From contig NZ_VEDF01000003.1 in NCBI RefSeq assembly GCF_007677725.1, forward strand, positions 248,001 through 312,000: a stretch of 64,000 nucleotides of DNA, given 5' to 3'. The stretch comes from Pseudomonas sp. URMO17WK12:I11 (GTDB taxonomy: Bacteria > Pseudomonadota > Gammaproteobacteria > Pseudomonadales > Pseudomonadaceae). Under the pieces are notes generated by a model. The model searched no databases and was not told the DNA's origin. It was given only the letters and a program-made list of their open reading frames with translations. The number at the start of each line of letters is the position of its first letter. Positions within the stretch are counted from its first letter, which is position 1. Made by a program: the position numbers and the translations under genes. Shown here one piece after another: positions 47,521-64,000 of the stretch.

Positions 47521-48576
47521 ATGACCGTGACCATGACGCTCGGCCAGCTGGCTGAGGCCCTCGGTGCCACTTTAAAAGGCTCCGAGGCACTGCACATCAC
47601 CGGGCTGGCCACCTTGCAGGAGGCCGGCCCTGGTCAATTGAGCTTCCTCGCCAATCCGCAGTACCGCAAGTACCTGGACACCTGCCAGGCTGAAGCGGTG
47701 TTGCTCAAGGCTGCCGATGCCGAAAGCTTCGAAGGCAACGCCCTGATCGTCGCCGATCCTTACCAGGCCTACGCGCGTATCTCCCACCTGTTCGATCCCA
47801 AGCCCAAGGCTGTAGCGGGAATTCATCCCAGCGCCGTGGTGGCGGAGGATGCACAGGTCGACGTTAGTGCCAGTATCGGTCCCTTCGCAGTGATCGAAAG
47901 CGGCGCGCGCATCGAAGCCAATGTCAGCGTCGGTGCGCACTGCTTCATCGGTGCCCGTTGCGTGGTGGGCGAGGGCGGCTGGCTGGCGCCGCGGGTGACG
48001 CTGTATCACGACGTCATCATTGGCAAGCGCGTGGTCATTCAGTCCGGTGCGGTGATCGGCGGTGAGGGCTTCGGCTTCGCCAACGAGAAGGGCGTATGGC
48101 GCAAGATCGCCCAGATCGGTGGGGTGACGATCGGTGACGACGTCGAAATCGGGGTCAACACTGCAGTCGACCGCGGCGCGCTGTCCGACACGCGGATTGG
48201 CAACGGCGTCAAGCTCGATAACCAGATCCAGATCGCCCACAACGTGCAGATCGGTGATCACACCGCCATGGCGGCGTGCGTGGGCATTTCCGGCAGTACG
48301 CGTATCGGCAAGCACTGCATGTTGGCCGGCGGCGTAGGCCTGGTGGGGCATATCGATATCTGCGATAACGTATTCATCTCCGGCATGACCATGGTGACCC
48401 GATCGATTACCGAACCGGGTTCCTACTCATCCGGTACGGCGATGCAGCCGTTGGCGGATTGGCGCAAGAGCGCCGCACGTATTCGTCAGCTCGATGACAT
48501 GGCCAAGCGTCTCCAACAGCTGGAAAAACGTGTCGATACCGTGACCTCAGGTGGCCAGCCGACATCAGAAGGCTGA
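47521..48576 (+). CDS. lpxD: UDP-3-O-(3-hydroxyacyl)glucosamine N-acyltransferase
   Basis: The 351-aa enzyme adds the N-linked 3-hydroxyacyl chain in lipid A synthesis (third step). An N-terminal uridine-binding domain (about 1-100) is followed by left-handed beta-helix hexapeptide repeats (about 105-310) with the catalytic-type His in [12 protein letters not shown] near 240, and a C-terminal helix. A second in-frame ATG at 47533 exists; the first was chosen by resemblance to Pseudomonas LpxD. It is separated from fabZ by 112 bp. Confidence 0.97.
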   Translation: MTVTMTLGQLAEALGATLKGSEALHITGLATLQEAGPGQLSFLANPQYRKYLDTCQAEAVLLKAADAESFEGNALIVADPYQAYARISHLFDPKPKAVAGIHPSAVVAEDAQVDVSASIGPFAVIESGARIEANVSVGAHCFIGARCVVGEGGWLAPRVTLYHDVIIGKRVVIQSGAVIGGEGFGFANEKGVWRKIAQIGGVTIGDDVEIGVNTAVDRGALSDTRIGNGVKLDNQIQIAHNVQIGDHTAMAACVGISGSTRIGKHCMLAGGVGLVGHIDICDNVFISGMTMVTRSITEPGSYSSGTAMQPLADWRKSAARIRQLDDMAKRLQQLEKRVDTVTSGGQPTSEG

Positions 48577-48610
48577 TACCATTTCTGAGCAAGAGTGAAC
48601 CGTCGCTAGC

Positions 48611-48644
48611 TGGCTCCTCTTTGGATTGCAAAAGGAGCGTGTGG
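48611..48644 (+). promoter_or_regulatory. Hairpin in the lpxD-fabZ gap
   Basis: GGCTCCTCTTT and AAAAGGAGC can pair over about 9 bp with one mismatch around a short loop, in a run of otherwise overlapping genes. It may be a processing or attenuation site that sets fabZ-lpxA-lpxB levels. The role is inferred. Confidence 0.3.
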
Positions 48645-48688
48645 TCAGCACCTGCGCTCCCTATTCTTATTACAGGCTTCCCCCCGAA

Positions 48689-49129
48689 ATGATGGACATC
48701 AACGAGATTCGCGAATACCTGCCTCACCGCTACCCGTTTCTGCTGGTAGATCGCGTGACGGATCTGGACTTCGAGGCCCAGAGCATTCGTGCCTACAAGA
48801 ATGTCAGCATCAACGAGCCGTTCTTCAACGGTCATTTCCCGGCGCACCCGATCATGCCGGGCGTTCTCATCATCGAAGCCATGGCGCAAGCCGCCGGCAT
48901 CCTCGGTTTCAAGATGCTCGACGCCAAACCGGCCGACGGCACCCTGTACTACTTCGTAGGCTCCGACAAGCTGCGTTTCCGTCAGCCAGTACTGCCGGGT
49001 GACCAGCTGGTACTCGAAGCCAAGTTTCTTAGCCGCAAGAGCATGATCTGGAAGTTCGAATGCCGCGCCCTGGTCGACGGCAAGCCGGTGTGTTCGGCTG
49101 AGATCACCTGCGCGGAACGCTCCCTATGA
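48689..49129 (+). CDS. fabZ: 3-hydroxyacyl-[acyl-carrier-protein] dehydratase
   Basis: The 146-aa hotdog-fold enzyme dehydrates 3-hydroxyacyl-ACP in fatty-acid elongation; it competes with LpxA/LpxD for 3-hydroxyacyl-ACP, explaining the clustering. Catalytic His is in [13 protein letters not shown] (about residue 49) and Glu in [11 protein letters not shown] (about 63). The ATG at 48689 gives [16 protein letters not shown], the expected N-terminus; upstream codons to 48626 are not conserved. Its stop overlaps the lpxA start (ATGA). Confidence 0.97.
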   Translation: MMDINEIREYLPHRYPFLLVDRVTDLDFEAQSIRAYKNVSINEPFFNGHFPAHPIMPGVLIIEAMAQAAGILGFKMLDAKPADGTLYYFVGSDKLRFRQPVLPGDQLVLEAKFLSRKSMIWKFECRALVDGKPVCSAEITCAERSL

Positions 49130-49902
49130 GTTCGATTGATCCACGGGCGATCATCGATCCGTCGGCCAAGCTGGCTGACGGCGTCGAGGTTGGCCCGTGG
49201 TCGATCGTCGGCCCTGACGTCGAGATCGGCGAGGGCACCGTCATCGGTCCGCATGTCGTGCTCAAGGGGCCGACGCGCATAGGCAAGCACAACCGCATCT
49301 ATCAGTTTTCATCGATTGGCGAAGATACCCCTGACCTCAAGTACAAGGGCGAGCCGACGCGCCTGGTCATTGGCGATCACAACGTGATCCGTGAAGGCGT
49401 GACCATTCACCGCGGCACCATTCAGGACCGCGCTGAAACCACCTTGGGTGATCACAACCTGATCATGGCCTACGCCCATATTGGCCACGACAGCGTCATC
49501 GGCAACCATTGCATCCTGGTCAACAACACCGCTCTGGCCGGGCACGTGCATGTGGGCGATTGGGCGATCCTGTCCGGTTTTACCCTGGTGCACCAGTACT
49601 GCCACATTGGCGCCCACGCGTTTTCCGGCATGGGTACGGCCATTGGCAAGGATGTGCCTGCATTCGTCACGGTCTTCGGTAGCCCCGCCGAGGCTCGCAG
49701 CATGAATTTCGAAGGTATGCGTCGTCGCGGTTTCAGCGACGAAGTCATCCATGCCTTGCGTCGCTCCTACAAAATCGTCTACCGCCAGGGGCTGACCGTG
49801 GAAGAAGCGATCAAGGAACTGGACGAGCTGGCCACCAAGCACCCGCAGGTCGATGTGTTCCGCAAGTCGATCGTGAACTCTGCTCGCGGCATCACGCGCT
49901 GA
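49126..49902 (+). CDS. lpxA: UDP-N-acetylglucosamine acyltransferase
   Basis: The 258-aa enzyme performs the first step of lipid A synthesis. N-terminal hexapeptide repeats form the beta-helix ([20 protein letters not shown] onward), with the catalytic His expected in [14 protein letters not shown] near residue 120-130. The C-terminal helical domain ends NSARGITR. Coupled to fabZ by a 4-nt overlap; 1 nt separates it from lpxB. Confidence 0.98.
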   Translation: MSSIDPRAIIDPSAKLADGVEVGPWSIVGPDVEIGEGTVIGPHVVLKGPTRIGKHNRIYQFSSIGEDTPDLKYKGEPTRLVIGDHNVIREGVTIHRGTIQDRAETTLGDHNLIMAYAHIGHDSVIGNHCILVNNTALAGHVHVGDWAILSGFTLVHQYCHIGAHAFSGMGTAIGKDVPAFVTVFGSPAEARSMNFEGMRRRGFSDEVIHALRRSYKIVYRQGLTVEEAIKELDELATKHPQVDVFRKSIVNSARGITR

Positions 49903-49903
49903 C

Positions 49904-51031
49904 ATGGCTCGGCTTTGCGTAGCCCTGGTCGCGGGTGAGGCCAGCGGCGATATCCTTGGTTCCGGCCTGATGCGTGCGCTCAAGGCGCGCCACCCGGATG
50001 TGCGTTTCATCGGTGTCGGCGGTCCGTTGATGGAGGCCGAAGGCCTGCAGTCGTACTTCCCGATGGAGCGCCTGGCAGTGATGGGCCTGGTGGAAGTGCT
50101 GGGCCGGCTGCGCGAGCTGCTCAAGCGGCGCAAAGACCTGATCCAGACCCTGCTGGTCGAAAAACCGGATGTTTTCATCGGTATCGATGCCCCGGATTTC
50201 ACCCTCAATATCGAGTTGAAGTTGCGCCAGGCCGGGATCAAGACCGTGCATTATGTCAGCCCATCGGTCTGGGCCTGGCGGCAAAAGCGCGTGCTGAAGA
50301 TTCGCCAAGGCTGTGACCTGATGCTCACCCTGTTGCCCTTCGAGGCGCGGTTCTACGAAGAGCAGGGCGTGCCAGTGCGTTTCGTCGGCCACCCGCTGGC
50401 CGACACCATCGAGTTGAGCGCCGATCGCCAGGCCGCGCGCGCCGCGCTGGGCCTGCAAAGTGGGCCACTGGTGGCCTTGATGCCGGGTAGCCGCGGCGGT
50501 GAAGTCGGGCGCCTGGGCGCGTTGTTCCTCGACGCCGCCGAGCGCCTGCGCGAGCAGGTGCCCGGGGTGCGCTTCGTGTTGCCCTGTGCCAATGCCGCGC
50601 GCCGCGCCCAGGTCGAACAGATGCTCGAAGGCCGCGACCTGCCACTGACCTTGCTCGATGGCCAGTCCCACCAGGCCCTGGCCGCCTGTGACGCGGTACT
50701 GATCGCCTCGGGAACCGCCACACTGGAGGCCTTGCTGTACAAGCGGCCGATGGTGGTAGCGTATCGACTGGCGCCCGTGACCTACTGGATTCTCAAGCGC
50801 CTGGTCAAAAGCCCCTACGTGTCGTTGCCCAACCTGTTGGCCCAGCGCGAGCTGGTGCCTGAGTTGCTGCAGGATGCTGCCACCCCTGAAGCGCTGGCGC
50901 GCACCCTGGCGCCGCTGGTCACTGATGGCAGTCGCCAGACCGAGCGTTTCGACGAGATCCACCGCACCCTGCGCCGGGACGCCTCCAACCAGGCGGCCGA
51001 GGCGGTGCTGGCATTGCTCGAGAGCCGCTGA
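49904..51031 (+). CDS. lpxB: Lipid-A-disaccharide synthase
   Basis: The 375-aa GT-B glycosyltransferase (GT19) joins UDP-2,3-diacylglucosamine and lipid X. Characteristic segments: [18 protein letters not shown] at the N-terminus, [14 protein letters not shown] near 90, [13 protein letters not shown] near 118 and [22 protein letters not shown] near 265. Stop is 1 nt before the rnhB start. Confidence 0.97.
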   Translation: MARLCVALVAGEASGDILGSGLMRALKARHPDVRFIGVGGPLMEAEGLQSYFPMERLAVMGLVEVLGRLRELLKRRKDLIQTLLVEKPDVFIGIDAPDFTLNIELKLRQAGIKTVHYVSPSVWAWRQKRVLKIRQGCDLMLTLLPFEARFYEEQGVPVRFVGHPLADTIELSADRQAARAALGLQSGPLVALMPGSRGGEVGRLGALFLDAAERLREQVPGVRFVLPCANAARRAQVEQMLEGRDLPLTLLDGQSHQALAACDAVLIASGTATLEALLYKRPMVVAYRLAPVTYWILKRLVKSPYVSLPNLLAQRELVPELLQDAATPEALARTLAPLVTDGSRQTERFDEIHRTLRRDASNQAAEAVLALLESR

Positions 51032-51032
51032 G

Positions 51033-51656
51033 ATGCAGATGGGACTGGACTTCAATCTGGTGCAAGACCTGGTCGCCGGGGTCGATGAAGTCGGCCGTGG
51101 CCCATTGTGTGGGGCCGTGGTGACAGCCGCGGTGATTCTCGACCCGAGCCGGCCGATCCTGGGGCTCAACGACTCGAAGAAACTCACCGAGGCCAAGCGC
51201 GAAGCGCTGTTCGAGGAAATCTGTGCCAAGGCCTTGAGCTTCTGTATTGCCCGCGCCGAGGTCGAGGAGATCGACCAGCTGAACATCCTGCATGCCACCA
51301 TGCTGGCGATGCAGCGCGCGGTACATGGGTTGCACATCACGCCCAAGCTGGCACTGATCGATGGCAACCGCTGCCCGGCGCTCGCGGTGCCATCGGCGCC
51401 GGTCGTGCAGGGCGATGCCAAGGTGCCGGCAATCGCTGCGGCGTCGATCCTGGCCAAGGTCACGCGCGACCGGGAGATGAGCGCATTCGAGCTGATCTAT
51501 CCCGGTTATGGCATGGGCGGGCACAAGGGCTATCCGACCCCCGTGCATCTCGAGGCCCTGGCGCGGCTTGGTCCTACCCCGATTCATCGGCGCTCGTTCG
51601 CACCGGTGCGGGCGGCCTGGGAAGCGCGCGACAGCATCACCGCCTCCTTGCTCTGA
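51033..51656 (+). CDS. rnhB: Ribonuclease HII
   Basis: The 207-aa enzyme cuts RNA of RNA-DNA hybrids, notably misincorporated ribonucleotides. Catalytic residues are in [13 protein letters not shown] (DE, about residues 17-18), [10 protein letters not shown] (Asp about 109) and [12 protein letters not shown] (Asp about 127). The ATG at 51033 gives [16 protein letters not shown]; the second ATG at 51039 is possible. Followed by dnaE after 108 bp. Confidence 0.96.
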   Translation: MQMGLDFNLVQDLVAGVDEVGRGPLCGAVVTAAVILDPSRPILGLNDSKKLTEAKREALFEEICAKALSFCIARAEVEEIDQLNILHATMLAMQRAVHGLHITPKLALIDGNRCPALAVPSAPVVQGDAKVPAIAAASILAKVTRDREMSAFELIYPGYGMGGHKGYPTPVHLEALARLGPTPIHRRSFAPVRAAWEARDSITASLL

Positions 51657-51721
51657 GCCGTCATCGGCCGCCTGCGTGCTCCTGGCGGCCAAGCGGGCGC
51701 AAATCCCCCGCGCATTTACGT

Positions 51722-51727
51722 TACAAT
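51722..51727 (+). promoter_or_regulatory. Possible -10 element upstream of dnaE
   Basis: TACAAT (5 of 6 to TATAAT) lies 37 nt before the dnaE start. No clear -35 is visible. Confidence 0.3.
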
Positions 51728-51764
51728 CCCGCGCTTGTCGTTCAGCACTGCTACAGGACTTTCC

Positions 51765-55289
<3,525 letters not shown>

Positions 55290-55394
55290 ACCGACGAAAT
55301 TTAATCTCGACCTCTATGCGCCTGATCCCTTAAGGTATGGCGCCAAACGGATCAACCGGCCGGCCGCCTGGCCGTAGACCCAAGACGGATGACT

Positions 55395-56342
55395 ATGAAC
55401 CCGAATTTTCTCGATTTCGAACAGCCGATTGCCGACCTGCAAGCCAAGATCGAAGGCCTGCGCCTGGTAGGCAACGACAATTCGCTGAACATCAGCGATG
55501 AAATTTCCCGTCTGCAGGACAAGAGCAACACCCTGACCGAAAGCATCTTCGGCAACCTGACCAGCTGGCAGATCGCCCGCCTGGCCCGTCACCCACGTCG
55601 TCCCTACACCTTGGACTACCTGGAGCACATCTTCACCGAGTTCGAAGAGTTGCACGGCGATCGCCACTTCTCCGACGACGCCGCCATCGTCGGTGGTACC
55701 GCGCGCCTGGATGGCAAGCCAGTGATGGTCATCGGCCACCAGAAGGGCCGCGAAGTGCGTGAGAAGGTTCGCCGCAACTTCGGCATGCCGCGCCCGGAAG
55801 GCTATCGCAAGGCCTGCCGCCTGATGGAAATGGCCGAGCGTTTCAAGATGCCGATCCTGACCTTCATCGACACCCCTGGCGCCTACCCTGGCATCGACGC
55901 CGAAGAGCGCAACCAGAGCGAGGCGATCGCCTGGAACCTGCGCGTCATGGCGCGCCTGAAAACCCCGATCATCGCCACGGTGATCGGTGAGGGTGGTTCG
56001 GGCGGTGCGCTGGCCATCGGCGTATGCGACCAGCTGAACATGCTGCAGTACTCCACCTATTCGGTGATCTCGCCTGAGGGTTGCGCCTCGATCCTGTGGA
56101 AGACCGCCGACAAGGCCGCCGATGCCGCCGAGGCGATGGGCATCACCGCCGAACGCCTCAAGAGCCTGAACATCGTCGACAAGGTCATCCAGGAGCCGCT
56201 GGGCGGCGCCCACCGTGACCCGGCACAGATGTCGGCAAGCATTCGTGCCGACCTGGTGGAGCAGCTCGACATGCTCGGCAAGCTCGACCACGACACGTTG
56301 TTGACCCGTCGTTACGACCGCCTGATGAGCTACGGTCTCTGA
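55395..56342 (+). CDS. accA: Acetyl-CoA carboxylase carboxyltransferase subunit alpha
   Basis: This 315-aa subunit, with AccD, moves carboxyl from biotin to acetyl-CoA to make malonyl-CoA. Motifs: [16 protein letters not shown] at the N-terminus, [16 protein letters not shown] near 135, [20 protein letters not shown] near 160 and [12 protein letters not shown] near 200. Two ATGs at 55389 and 55395 are 6 nt apart; the latter gives the usual N-terminus and a better Shine-Dalgarno distance. Confidence 0.97.
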   Translation: MNPNFLDFEQPIADLQAKIEGLRLVGNDNSLNISDEISRLQDKSNTLTESIFGNLTSWQIARLARHPRRPYTLDYLEHIFTEFEELHGDRHFSDDAAIVGGTARLDGKPVMVIGHQKGREVREKVRRNFGMPRPEGYRKACRLMEMAERFKMPILTFIDTPGAYPGIDAEERNQSEAIAWNLRVMARLKTPIIATVIGEGGSGGALAIGVCDQLNMLQYSTYSVISPEGCASILWKTADKAADAAEAMGITAERLKSLNIVDKVIQEPLGGAHRDPAQMSASIRADLVEQLDMLGKLDHDTLLTRRYDRLMSYGL

Positions 56343-56397
56343 TAGATCGCGGGGGTCGCACGCGGCCCCCGGCAAGCTGCCGCCAAGTGAGGCGTCA

Positions 56398-57681
56398 ATG
56401 ATCAACCTCACCCCCTGGCTTCACGCCCCCGCCTGGTACATCGCCTTCTCCGGTGGCCTTGACTCCACCGTCCTTCTGCACCTTCTGGCCCACCACGCCC
56501 GCAATCACCCAACACCCCCGCTTCGCGCCGTGCACATCCATCATGGGCTGCAATCGGCGGCTGATGCCTGGCCCGCGCATTGCCAGGCTATCTGTGACCC
56601 GCTCGGCATCGAGCTGCAGGTCATTCCTGTGCGCGTCGGGCCGGGCGCCAGCCGTGAACAGGCTGCGCGCGATGCCCGCTATGCCGCCTTCAAGCAACTG
56701 CTCGGCCCCGGTGATGTGCTGTTCACCGCCCAGCACCGTGACGATCAGGCCGAAACCGTGCTCCTGCGGCTGCTGCGCGGAGCTGGCTTGCGAGGTCTGT
56801 CGGCAATGCCTGGGCAACGCAGCTTGGGGCAGGGGTATCTGGCCCGGCCATTGCTGGATACTTCTCGCCAGCGCCTGCACGACTACGCCTGCGCGCATCG
56901 ATTGCAGTGGATCGAGGATCCAAGCAACGCCGATCTTGGTTTCGATCGCAATTACCTGCGCCGCGAGGTGATGCCGCGCCTGCAGCAGCGCTGGCCCCAG
57001 GCGAGCCAGAATCTGGCGCGTGGTGCCCAGCACCTTGGCGAAGCGCTCGGCCTGCTCGATGAATTGGCCATGGGCGACCTGGCTGCGGCAGAGCAGGGCG
57101 CCGCGCTGCGCTGGGCGGGTATCGATTCGCTGGACCTGGACGTGCTCAAAGCCTTGTCGGCGGCGCGTCAACGCAATGCCTTGCAGTATTGGCTGAGCCA
57201 GCGTTCACGTCTGCCGGACACTCGGCACTGGGCGGGATGGGCAAGCCTGTGCGCCGCCGCGGGTGACGCCCAGCCGATCTGGCGCCTGGCCGATGGCCAA
57301 CTGGTGCGCAGCCAGGGGCGGGTCTGGTGGCTCAGCGGCGATTGGTTGTCACCGGTCGGCGGCAGCCACGCCTGGGTCGACCCCGGCACGCCGCTGGGTT
57401 TGCCAGGCAATGGCCAGGTGCGCGTCATCGCTGGCCAGTCCCTGCGCCCCTTGCACATCGCCTACCGCCAGGGCGGTGAGGTGCTGGACGTCCCGGGCCG
57501 TGGCCGTCGCGACCTGAAGCGGCTGCTCAACGAACTGCAGGTGCCGCACTTCGTGCGCCCGCGGCTGCCATTGCTCTACCAGGGCGAGCGCCTGCTGGCG
57601 GTGGCCAATCTGCCGGCGCTGGGTCAGGCCGATTGCCAGCTCCATTGGGATCCGCCGACGAACGCGCAAGGTTTGAGCTGA
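56398..57681 (+). CDS. tilS: tRNA(Ile)-lysidine synthase
   Basis: The 427-aa enzyme attaches lysine to C34 of tRNA-Ile(CAU), changing its codon and amino-acid identity. The PP-loop SGGLDST is at residues 18-24, followed by VHIHHGLQ, TAQHRDDQAETVLLRLLRG near 108 and RPLLDTSRQ; C-terminal TilS-specific domains end the protein (about 330-420). GAGG precedes the ATG at 56398. Confidence 0.96.
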   Translation: MINLTPWLHAPAWYIAFSGGLDSTVLLHLLAHHARNHPTPPLRAVHIHHGLQSAADAWPAHCQAICDPLGIELQVIPVRVGPGASREQAARDARYAAFKQLLGPGDVLFTAQHRDDQAETVLLRLLRGAGLRGLSAMPGQRSLGQGYLARPLLDTSRQRLHDYACAHRLQWIEDPSNADLGFDRNYLRREVMPRLQQRWPQASQNLARGAQHLGEALGLLDELAMGDLAAAEQGAALRWAGIDSLDLDVLKALSAARQRNALQYWLSQRSRLPDTRHWAGWASLCAAAGDAQPIWRLADGQLVRSQGRVWWLSGDWLSPVGGSHAWVDPGTPLGLPGNGQVRVIAGQSLRPLHIAYRQGGEVLDVPGRGRRDLKRLLNELQVPHFVRPRLPLLYQGERLLAVANLPALGQADCQLHWDPPTNAQGLS

Positions 57682-57692
57682 AGGGTACATTC

Positions 57693-57705
57693 GGGTAGAC
57701 TACCC
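57693..57705. repeat. 13-bp palindrome in the tilS-pyrG gap
   Basis: GGGTAG-A-CTACCC is symmetric but has too short a centre for a hairpin, which suggests a protein site if it is functional. The surrounding 269-bp gap (57682-57950) has no recognisable gene; small open frames there look like shadows. Confidence 0.3.
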
Positions 57706-57929
57706 TCCCTTCTTGATACAGCTTCTGTGGCTTCCTCCGGAAACACAGCAGTTGCCGATTACCAAGCAGTTTTTTGCTGGGCTGATTCTGAAAATGACGA
57801 GCGAGCTCCATGCCGGGGATACCCTGGTCTGTACAGACGCGGCAGTTTTTCGAGATGCACTGTGATTGACGCAGGTGATCGGGGGCTTCGGCCTTCCTTC
57901 GCTTTCTCCGGCGGCGCTGACCGCCTTAA

Positions 57930-59579
<1,650 letters not shown>

Positions 59580-59643
59580 TTATTTCCGGTCTTTGCCGAG
59601 CTTTCCGACGGTTAAAGCCGCGCGAAGCTCATTTCTCGGGTAA

Positions 59644-61068
<1,425 letters not shown>

Positions 61069-61152
61069 GCAAGAGATGGTAAAAAGACAGCAGCCGAGGC
61101 GGGCGGAACTTTCACGCTGAAATGTTCGTCCCTTCATGCGGGTTTCTGTCGA

Positions 61153-61178
61153 CGAAGCCTGGCCTCGGCCAGGCTTCG
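61153..61178 (+). terminator. Stem-loop between eno and ftsB
   Basis: CGAAGCCTGG and CCAGGCTTCG pair perfectly over 10 bp (12 if the inner CC/GG pairs form) 84 nt after eno. No U-tract follows, so it may be partial or Rho-assisted. Confidence 0.5.
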
Positions 61179-61224
61179 TGCTATATGACGCCCACCTGCG
61201 GCTGTCTTTAACCTGGATACCTCG

Positions 61225-61506
61225 ATGCGCAGTCCCTATTGGTTGTTCCTTGTCCTGCTTCTGTTGCTGGCTGGCCTGCAGTACCGCCTCTGGGTGGGTA
61301 ACGGCAGCCTGGCGCAGGTGGCCGAGCTCAAGCAGCAGATCGACGAACAGCATGCCGAGAACGAGCGGCTGCTGGAGCGTAATCGCGTGCTCGATGCCGA
61401 GGTGCTGGAGTTGAAAAAAGGTATGGAGACCGTCGAAGAGCGGGCTCGACATGAACTGGGGATGGTCAAAGAGGGCGAAACCCTCTTCCAGCTGCCGCAA
61501 AAATGA
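61225..61506 (+). CDS. ftsB: Cell division protein FtsB
   Basis: The 93-aa bitopic protein of the FtsQLB complex. One N-terminal TM helix (about residues 4-21) is followed by a periplasmic leucine-zipper coiled coil (LKQQIDEQHAENERLLERN, about 32-70) and a short ERARHELGMVKEGET segment. Its TGA overlaps the ispD ATG by 4 nt (ATGA), as in many gammaproteobacteria. Confidence 0.96.
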   Translation: MRSPYWLFLVLLLLLAGLQYRLWVGNGSLAQVAELKQQIDEQHAENERLLERNRVLDAEVLELKKGMETVEERARHELGMVKEGETLFQLPQK

Positions 61507-62210
61507 GTGAAACCCTACCGGCCTTCTGGGCCGTCATTCCTGCTGCGGGCATCGGTGCCCGCATGGCTGCCGACCGCCCCAAACAGTACCTGGAGCTGGC
61601 CGGGCAGACCATTCTCGAACACAGCCTCGATTGTTTTCTCGATCACCCTGCGCTCAAGGGTGTTGTGGTGAGCGTGGCCGAACACGATCCCTACTGGGCC
61701 ACCTTGCCCTGTGCTAGGGATGTGCGCATCCAGCGGGCCGCCGGTGGCGCAGAGCGTGCCGATTCGGTGCTCAATGCCTTGTTGCTCCTGCATGCCCAGG
61801 GTGCCGATGACAGCGACTGGGTCCTGGTGCATGATGCCGCGCGGCCGAACCTGGCGCGCAGCGACCTGGACAAGCTGCTGCTGGAGCTGGCCGACGATCC
61901 GGTTGGCGGCCTGTTGGCGGTCCCCGCGCGCGATACGCTCAAACGCGCCGATGCCAGCGGCCGCGTCGCGGCCACCGTCGACCGCAGCACCATCTGGCAA
62001 GCGTTCACGCCGCAGATGTTTCGTCTGGGCGCGTTGCACCGGGCGCTTGCCGAGAGCCTGGTGTCCGATGTGACGGTCACCGACGAGGCTTCGGCCATCG
62101 AGTGGTCGGGTCAAGCACCCAGGCTTGTCGAAGGGCGCAGCGACAATATCAAGGTCACCCGCCCGGAAGACCTGGACTGGTTGCGCCAACGCTGGACGGG
62201 GCGCCGCTGA
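61503..62210 (+). CDS. ispD: 2-C-methyl-D-erythritol 4-phosphate cytidylyltransferase
   Basis: The 235-aa enzyme couples CTP to MEP, third step of the MEP pathway. Motifs: VIPAAGIGARMAADRPKQYLEL (CTP loop), GGAERADSVLNAL near 80, VHDAARPNL near 106 and the VTRPEDLDW C-terminus. ispF is not adjacent here; the next gene is on the opposite strand. Confidence 0.97.
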   Translation: MSETLPAFWAVIPAAGIGARMAADRPKQYLELAGQTILEHSLDCFLDHPALKGVVVSVAEHDPYWATLPCARDVRIQRAAGGAERADSVLNALLLLHAQGADDSDWVLVHDAARPNLARSDLDKLLLELADDPVGGLLAVPARDTLKRADASGRVAATVDRSTIWQAFTPQMFRLGALHRALAESLVSDVTVTDEASAIEWSGQAPRLVEGRSDNIKVTRPEDLDWLRQRWTGRR

Positions 62211-62242
62211 GGTTCTGTGCGCCTGCCAAAGATGCTTGCAGC

Positions 62243-63139
62243 TCAAGCCTGGCGATATTCGGGTAAGCCCGCCAGGCCTTCCTTGAGGTAGTCCACCAGG
62301 CGCCTGACTTTCGGCGACAGGTGCCGCTGTTGCGGATACAGCGCCCACACCGCTGTGTTCGGCGGCTGATGGCTTTCCAGCAGCGACACCAAAGCGCCGC
62401 TGCGCAGGTGCTCACGCACGTAGTAATCCGGCAACTGACACAAGCCCATGCCCAGCAGCGCCGCGTCCAGCACTGCCTGGCCGCTGTTGCAGCGCCAGTT
62501 GCCCTGCACCCGTTGGCTGATCTCGCGGCCATCCTGTTGCAACGCCCACAGGTCCGAGCTCCCGATCAGGCAGTTGTGACGGGCCAGCTCCGACAGGCTG
62601 TGAGGGCGCCCGTAACGTTCCAGGTAGGCGGGCGATGCGCACACGTACATGCGCCGGGGGGCAAGACGTGATGCCACCAGTCGCGAATCGGCCAGGCGGC
62701 CGAGGCGAATAGCCAGGTCCATGCCCTCGTGCAGCAAGTCCAAGGTCCGGTTACTCAGTTCGACCTCGACGCGCAACTGCGGATACAGCGCCATGAAGCG
62801 CGTTACCAGTGGCACGATGAAGCGCTCGCCGTAGGCCACGGCGCAAGTCATGCGCAACAGCCCCTTGGGTTCACTGGCCAGATCGCCCATCGCCCGCAGC
62901 GCTTCCTCGCGACCGTCCTGCAACCGTTGGCAGTGCTGAAGAAAAGTCTGCCCGGCTTCGCTCAGGGTTACGCGCCGGGTGCTGCGATAGAGCAGTCGGG
63001 TTTGCAGGCGCTCTTCAAGCCGGGCGATCTGCCGGCTGATGTGCGATGACGATACGCCCAAGCGCTCGGCTGCTGCGGTGAACTGGCCAGACTCGGCGAC
63101 CGCCACAAACTCATCGATACCCTCCCAGCGGTGACTCAT
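62243..63139 (-). CDS. LysR-family regulator, GfnR-like
   Basis: The 298-aa protein has an N-terminal winged helix-turn-helix (FVAVAESGQFTAAAERLGVSSSHISRQIARLE, about residues 11-42) and a LysR-type effector-binding domain (about 90-290). It is divergent from the adhC-type gene, with starts 107 bp apart. In P. aeruginosa the LysR gene beside adhC (PA3630, gfnR) controls formaldehyde detoxification; the same role here is inferred from position. Confidence 0.87.
   Translation of the reverse strand: MSHRWEGIDEFVAVAESGQFTAAAERLGVSSSHISRQIARLEERLQTRLLYRSTRRVTLSEAGQTFLQHCQRLQDGREEALRAMGDLASEPKGLLRMTCAVAYGERFIVPLVTRFMALYPQLRVEVELSNRTLDLLHEGMDLAIRLGRLADSRLVASRLAPRRMYVCASPAYLERYGRPHSLSELARHNCLIGSSDLWALQQDGREISQRVQGNWRCNSGQAVLDAALLGMGLCQLPDYYVREHLRSGALVSLLESHQPPNTAVWALYPQQRHLSPKVRRLVDYLKEGLAGLPEYRQA

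Positions 63140-64000
<861 letters not shown>

Overview
The window is a chromosomal segment of a high-GC gammaproteobacterium, almost certainly a Pseudomonas of the P. putida group. The evidence is protein-level resemblance (from memory) and a gene order familiar from that genus: ppc-adk-tsaB; rsmJ beside a tetR/RND pump of the MexL-MexJK kind; map/glnD/dapC opposite rpsB-tsf-pyrH-frr-uppS-cdsA-dxr-rseP-bamA-skp-lpxD-fabZ-lpxA-lpxB-rnhB-dnaE-accA-tilS-pyrG-eno-ftsB-ispD; then a gfnR-like regulator and adhC. The species was not determined. I see no rRNA, tRNA, CRISPR array, insertion sequence, integrase or phage gene, so this is core chromosome.

Layout. (1) 1-1046, minus strand: two envelope lipoproteins (DUF4398 and OmpA-like) behind a possible AlgU promoter. 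(2) 1321-9684: a small conserved protein, PEP carboxylase, adenylate kinase, TsaB, then small conserved or loosely characterised proteins (a 95-aa hypothetical, DUF72, an isocitrate lyase/PEP mutase-fold enzyme, an extensin-like protein and a repeat-containing hypothetical). (3) 9791-15546: rsmJ and a TetR-controlled RND pump with a 16-bp perfect palindrome in the shared promoter region. (4) 15598-17746: three small YbaY/YscW-like beta-rich proteins interleaved with a DUF4197 protein. (5) 17818-31973: plsB, a cold-shock protein, rlmA-dapE, a GH17-GT2 fusion resembling NdvB, csdA-csdE facing tcdA, an ArsC-like protein with dapD, and a CPA1 Na+/H+ antiporter. (6) 32019-36770, minus strand: dapC, glnD, map. 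(7) 37102-62210, plus strand: the long translation, outer-membrane and lipid A cluster, with many 1-4 nt stop/start overlaps. (8) 62243-64000: a LysR regulator divergent from glutathione-dependent formaldehyde dehydrogenase, which runs off the edge.

Functional themes. Envelope biogenesis is covered at several levels: phospholipid (plsB, cdsA, accA, fabZ), undecaprenyl and isoprenoid supply (uppS, dxr, ispD), outer-membrane proteins (bamA, skp, rseP) and lipid A (lpxD, lpxA, lpxB). Three lysine/diaminopimelate genes (dapC, dapD, dapE) are scattered among the minus-strand genes. tRNA modification appears as tsaB, tcdA with its csdA/csdE sulfur partners, and tilS.

Points most worth a second look: the pyrG-eno junction has no kdsA, which I recall lying there in P. 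aeruginosa and P. putida; the structured palindrome-rich rpsB leader; the probable RND operator; the YbaY-like paralogue cluster; the AlgU-like promoter; and two families of intergenic hairpin repeats. I found no gene set that makes a convincing undescribed defence, toxin or biosynthetic system.
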